From positions 915,001 to 979,000 of the forward strand of contig NC_007643.1 in assembly GCF_000013085.1 (NCBI RefSeq): a stretch of DNA of 64,000 nucleotides. The letters run 5' to 3'. Under the pieces are notes generated by a model. That model made no database searches. It worked only from the letters and a program-made list of their open reading frames with translations, and was not told the origin of the DNA. How positions within the stretch are numbered: position 1 is the first letter of the stretch; the number at the start of each line of letters is the position of its first letter. This document shows positions 61,916 to 64,000 of the stretch, piece after piece. This DNA comes from Rhodospirillum rubrum ATCC 11170 (GTDB lineage Bacteria; Pseudomonadota; Alphaproteobacteria; Rhodospirillales; Rhodospirillaceae). Position numbers and translations under genes: made by a program.

Positions 61916-62821
61916 TCAGGCACCCGCCAGCCCTTCCAGCATGTCCAGCATCTCGGCCAGATCGGCAAAATCGGCCGTGCGGACCAGTTCCCAGACGGGT
62001 ACGTGCGCCGCCAGCCGCGTTGCCGCCGACAGGACATGCCGACGTCCATGCAGGGCGTCGGCCAGATAAACCCGGTAGGTCATGGCGTCCAGAACCGCCG
62101 CCGCATGGGGCCGGGGCCAGCGGGTCAGGACGGGCCGCCGGGCCGCCGGATCGGCCCGCAGATGCACGATGGCGGACAGCGGTCGGGGGACGGGATCAAA
62201 GGCGGCCAGCATCGGCATATGCCATTTGCCGATCTTGCCTCCCACGGACTGCTGTCCCTCCTGGCCGATGTCCAGGGCGCTGCGGCTGCTGTCCCAAAGT
62301 TTGACCATGGGAAAGCAGGGCTGCGCCAGACCTGTGTCCGGATCGACGACCAGCACGTCATCCCCCAGCAGCCGGTGCCCCCTCTGGACCAGAGCCGTGG
62401 CCGTGGTGGACTTGCCAGCCCCGCTATTGCCAACGATGGCCAGCCCGCCCTTCCCGGTCCGGATGGCACAGGCATGCAGGGGCAGCACCCCGCGCTGATG
62501 GCAGATCACCCCCAGGCCAGGGCCCAGCAGCCAAGTCTGGATCTCGGGCCAGGACGCCCCTGGTGCGGGATCGACCATGATGTCACGTCCGCCCGTCAGC
62601 CCGATGCGCACGCAATTCGGGATGTCGATCACGGTATGGCCATCGGCACCCACCTGGATTCCGTCCCGGTCCAGCCGCAGCGGCACCGGTGGCGGCGGCA
62701 CCGGGCCCTGGCGCAAGGTGATGTCTGCCGCCGCTTCGCCCGCCGGCGCAGAGCAGGGAAAAAGATGCGGCAGCGGGATTTCTGTCGCCAGGGTCCAGCC
62801 GCTGACCCGGTAATGATGCAT
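61916..62821 (-). CDS. HPr kinase-like lasso precursor kinase
   Basis: A 301-residue protein with the HPr kinase/phosphorylase core: HACAI near 116-120, Walker A GNSGAGKST (131-139) and GHRLLGDDVLVVD. Related enzymes in lasso clusters phosphorylate the C-terminal Ser of the precursor; the precursor here ends in Ser. ATG 62821 overlaps the B2 stop (TGATG), which is why it was preferred to the longer frame. It is the last gene of the minus-strand operon B1-B2-kinase and converges with the cyclase gene. Confidence 0.83.
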   Translation of the reverse strand: MHHYRVSGWTLATEIPLPHLFPCSAPAGEAAADITLRQGPVPPPPVPLRLDRDGIQVGADGHTVIDIPNCVRIGLTGGRDIMVDPAPGASWPEIQTWLLGPGLGVICHQRGVLPLHACAIRTGKGGLAIVGNSGAGKSTTATALVQRGHRLLGDDVLVVDPDTGLAQPCFPMVKLWDSSRSALDIGQEGQQSVGGKIGKWHMPMLAAFDPVPRPLSAIVHLRADPAARRPVLTRWPRPHAAAVLDAMTYRVYLADALHGRRHVLSAATRLAAHVPVWELVRTADFADLAEMLDMLEGLAGA

Positions 62822-63279
62822 CAAAGGATCCTTGGCCGGGCATAGAGGCAGGCATTGGGTGTGAAACCGGTGGCCTCCGCCCCGCCAATGACAGGTTCCC
62901 CACCCGTCACCAGCCAGGCATGGGCCGTCAGGGTTCCACCGCGCCGATCGACGCCGAACAGGATATGCCCGGCGATGCCCCGGCGTGTCAGCATCATCCG
63001 CCCCGCCACGCAGCGGACCAGACAGGTGCTGTGCCAGGGCAGGCGGACGGACATGGCGTCGACGCCTTGTCCGACACCCCGCGCCCGTGCCAGGACCGGG
63101 GCCGGCTGCGGATCGGATCCGGCCAGCGCCGGACCGGGATCCGCGATCCCGCCGAACAGGCGGGCCAGCAGGCGGAAAGGCAGGCGGAACACCAGCAACC
63201 AGGCAATGCACAGCGCCAGCACCGCTTCCAGCCAGAACAACCGGCTGCGCAGCCGGCGGAGGGAACCGGCCCTGTTCAC
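62821..63279 (-). CDS. lasso leader peptidase B2 (transglutaminase-like)
   Basis: A 152-residue protein with an N-terminal hydrophobic helix (WLEAVLALCIAWLLVFRLP) and the transglutaminase-like peptidase core: Cys86 in HSTCLVRC and His120 in TAHAWL. It removes the leader once B1 has delivered the precursor. It overlaps B1 by four bases and the kinase by one. Confidence 0.85.
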   Translation of the reverse strand: MNRAGSLRRLRSRLFWLEAVLALCIAWLLVFRLPFRLLARLFGGIADPGPALAGSDPQPAPVLARARGVGQGVDAMSVRLPWHSTCLVRCVAGRMMLTRRGIAGHILFGVDRRGGTLTAHAWLVTGGEPVIGGAEATGFTPNACLYARPRIL

Positions 63280-63554
63280 GCCGCGACTTTCACCAGCCCC
63301 TCGCCGGCCATGCTGTCCAGAAGACGCAGCACATCTGCCGTGATCACATCCAGCGGGGCGGCGTAGGCCTGTTCCAGGATCACGCAGAGATCACCCACCC
63401 GTACCGGCTGTTCAAGCCGGTTCCAGATATTGTTGCCGATCGCATCCAGTGTGAAATAATGACCGCTCTGCACATCCATCATCACCAGCTCATTGTCGAT
63501 CTCACTGACCAGACAATGATCGGTCCGAACCAGCACGGTGTCGATTGTCACCAT
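63276..63554 (-). CDS. PqqD-like leader-binding protein B1
   Basis: A 92-residue PqqD-family protein (LVSEIDNELVMMDVQSGHYF, then LDAIGNNIWNRLEQPVRVGD). It is the recognition element that binds the precursor leader (Trp/Pro/Leu pattern) and brings it to B2. ATG 63554 is preferred for GAAGG nine bases upstream; a TTG two codons earlier (63560) is possible. Confidence 0.86.
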   Translation of the reverse strand: MVTIDTVLVRTDHCLVSEIDNELVMMDVQSGHYFTLDAIGNNIWNRLEQPVRVGDLCVILEQAYAAPLDVITADVLRLLDSMAGEGLVKVAA

Positions 63555-63560
63555 CTCCAA

Positions 63561-63772
63561 GCACCTTCAACCACCCTTATCACCCTGTCCGTTGACGGGG
63601 CTGCAACCTATTGTTATCGGATAAAGCCCTGGCATAAAAGAACCAACCCGCTCCAATGCGGATGCTGGACGGAGAGCAGGGGGCGTATATGACGATTTTC
63701 AGTGAAATACAGTATTGATGGAATAATATAAAATAGATTAAAAATATGGTAAACTGACAAAGGATAAAGATT
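63561..63772. promoter_or_regulatory. divergent, A+T-rich promoter region of the lasso cluster
   Basis: About 212 bases between B1 (minus) and the next gene (plus). The right half (63700-63772) is very A+T-rich compared with the neighbourhood and should hold both promoters. No operator repeats were recognised. Confidence 0.4.
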
Positions 63773-64000
63773 ATGACAAGTTTTTCGGAGAAAATATTTT
63801 CGATACTATCTGTATCCGAATGGAATGAACAGTTTTCCAAACGCCAACTACGCCATATACCAGCCGCATTCCCCGAAAGCGCTGACCTTATGTCATGGGG
63901 ATGGCTGGAGGATTTCCTGAACCGGGAATATACCCGTCCCGAGCTTTTCCGTTTTTTCATGAATGGACGGCCCGTTGAACCCAGTCGATTCGGCCTGATC
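63773..64000 (+). CDS. possible cupin/JmjC-type oxygenase, N-terminal part (runs off window)
   Basis: A 76-codon open start of a longer gene, with AAAGGA before the ATG. It begins MTSFSEKIFSILSVSEWNEQ and continues through FPESADLMSWGWLEDFLNRE and PELFRFFMNGRPVEPSRFGL. This looks like the N-terminal region of cupin-4/JmjC-type 2-oxoglutarate oxygenases, but the metal-binding residues would lie beyond the window. If correct, it may hydroxylate the lasso peptide; this is inference from position. Confidence 0.45.
   Translation, partial: MTSFSEKIFSILSVSEWNEQFSKRQLRHIPAAFPESADLMSWGWLEDFLNREYTRPELFRFFMNGRPVEPSRFGLI

Noticed and set aside
61916-63211. 431-residue form of the HPr-kinase-like protein
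   Set aside because: The extra N-terminus overlaps the B2 peptidase gene in another frame; the ATG at 62821 overlaps the B2 stop and starts the homologous region.

Overview
The window is G+C-rich alphaproteobacterial DNA that I read as Rhodospirillum rubrum or a very close relative. The main reason is a sulfur-salvage island (about 7.1-36.3 kb) whose gene order matches what I remember of the R. rubrum methylthio-alkane reductase region. That assignment rests on recall, not on a search.

Layout. 1-1.8 kb: the 3' end of a 23S rRNA, a 5S rRNA, an initiator tRNA and a terminator. 2.4-6.9 kb: one giant gene for a nuclease-STAND ATPase protein that looks like a stand-alone antiphage gene. 7.1-31.2 kb: sulfur and methionine genes. 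They comprise a nitrogenase-like D/K pair in an operon with an O-acetylhomoserine sulfhydrylase; a divergent operon of 2OG-Fe(II) oxygenase, aminotransferase, FAD-linked 2-hydroxyacid oxidase and MetQ; an Aap-type amino-acid transporter without an ATPase; a RES/Xre toxin-antitoxin pair; a second O-acetylhomoserine sulfhydrylase beside a LysR regulator; reverse-transsulfuration genes; MetN-MetI-PaaK-like ligase-MetQ; and cysE. 31.4-36.3 kb: marBHDK, the methylthio-alkane reductase operon (NifB-, NifH-, NifD- and NifK-like). 36.7-43.9 kb: an MFS exporter, a chimeric gene remnant and a complete dipeptide-type ABC transporter.

From 43.9 kb the DNA is accessory and damaged: a transposase tail, a 5'-truncated lysR, and a decayed conjugative element. 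In this element trbE is fused to a trbG fragment by a large deletion, trbD, trbC and trbB are intact, and traG carries an in-frame amber codon; a CopG-type gene, a second Xre/RES pair and a relaxase complete it. An ABC-three-component conflict system with a small membrane protein and a DUF3223 gene sits as cargo between trbB and the copG-like gene. Three broken transposases (58.1-59.6 kb) separate this from a lasso-type RiPP cluster: precursor, cyclase, HPr-kinase-like kinase, protease B2, PqqD-like B1, and the start of a possible cupin-type oxygenase that runs off the window.

How the parts work together (mixed knowledge and inference): under sulfur limitation Mar would reduce methylthio-alkanes to methanethiol, and the O-acetylhomoserine sulfhydrylases would capture the thiol as methionine. 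MetNIQ and Aap import sulfur amino acids, CBS and the gamma-lyase move sulfur to cysteine, and the LysR protein next to the second sulfhydrylase is the likely activator. The second D/K pair has no Fe protein or NifB-like gene of its own here; its role is the main open question in the island.
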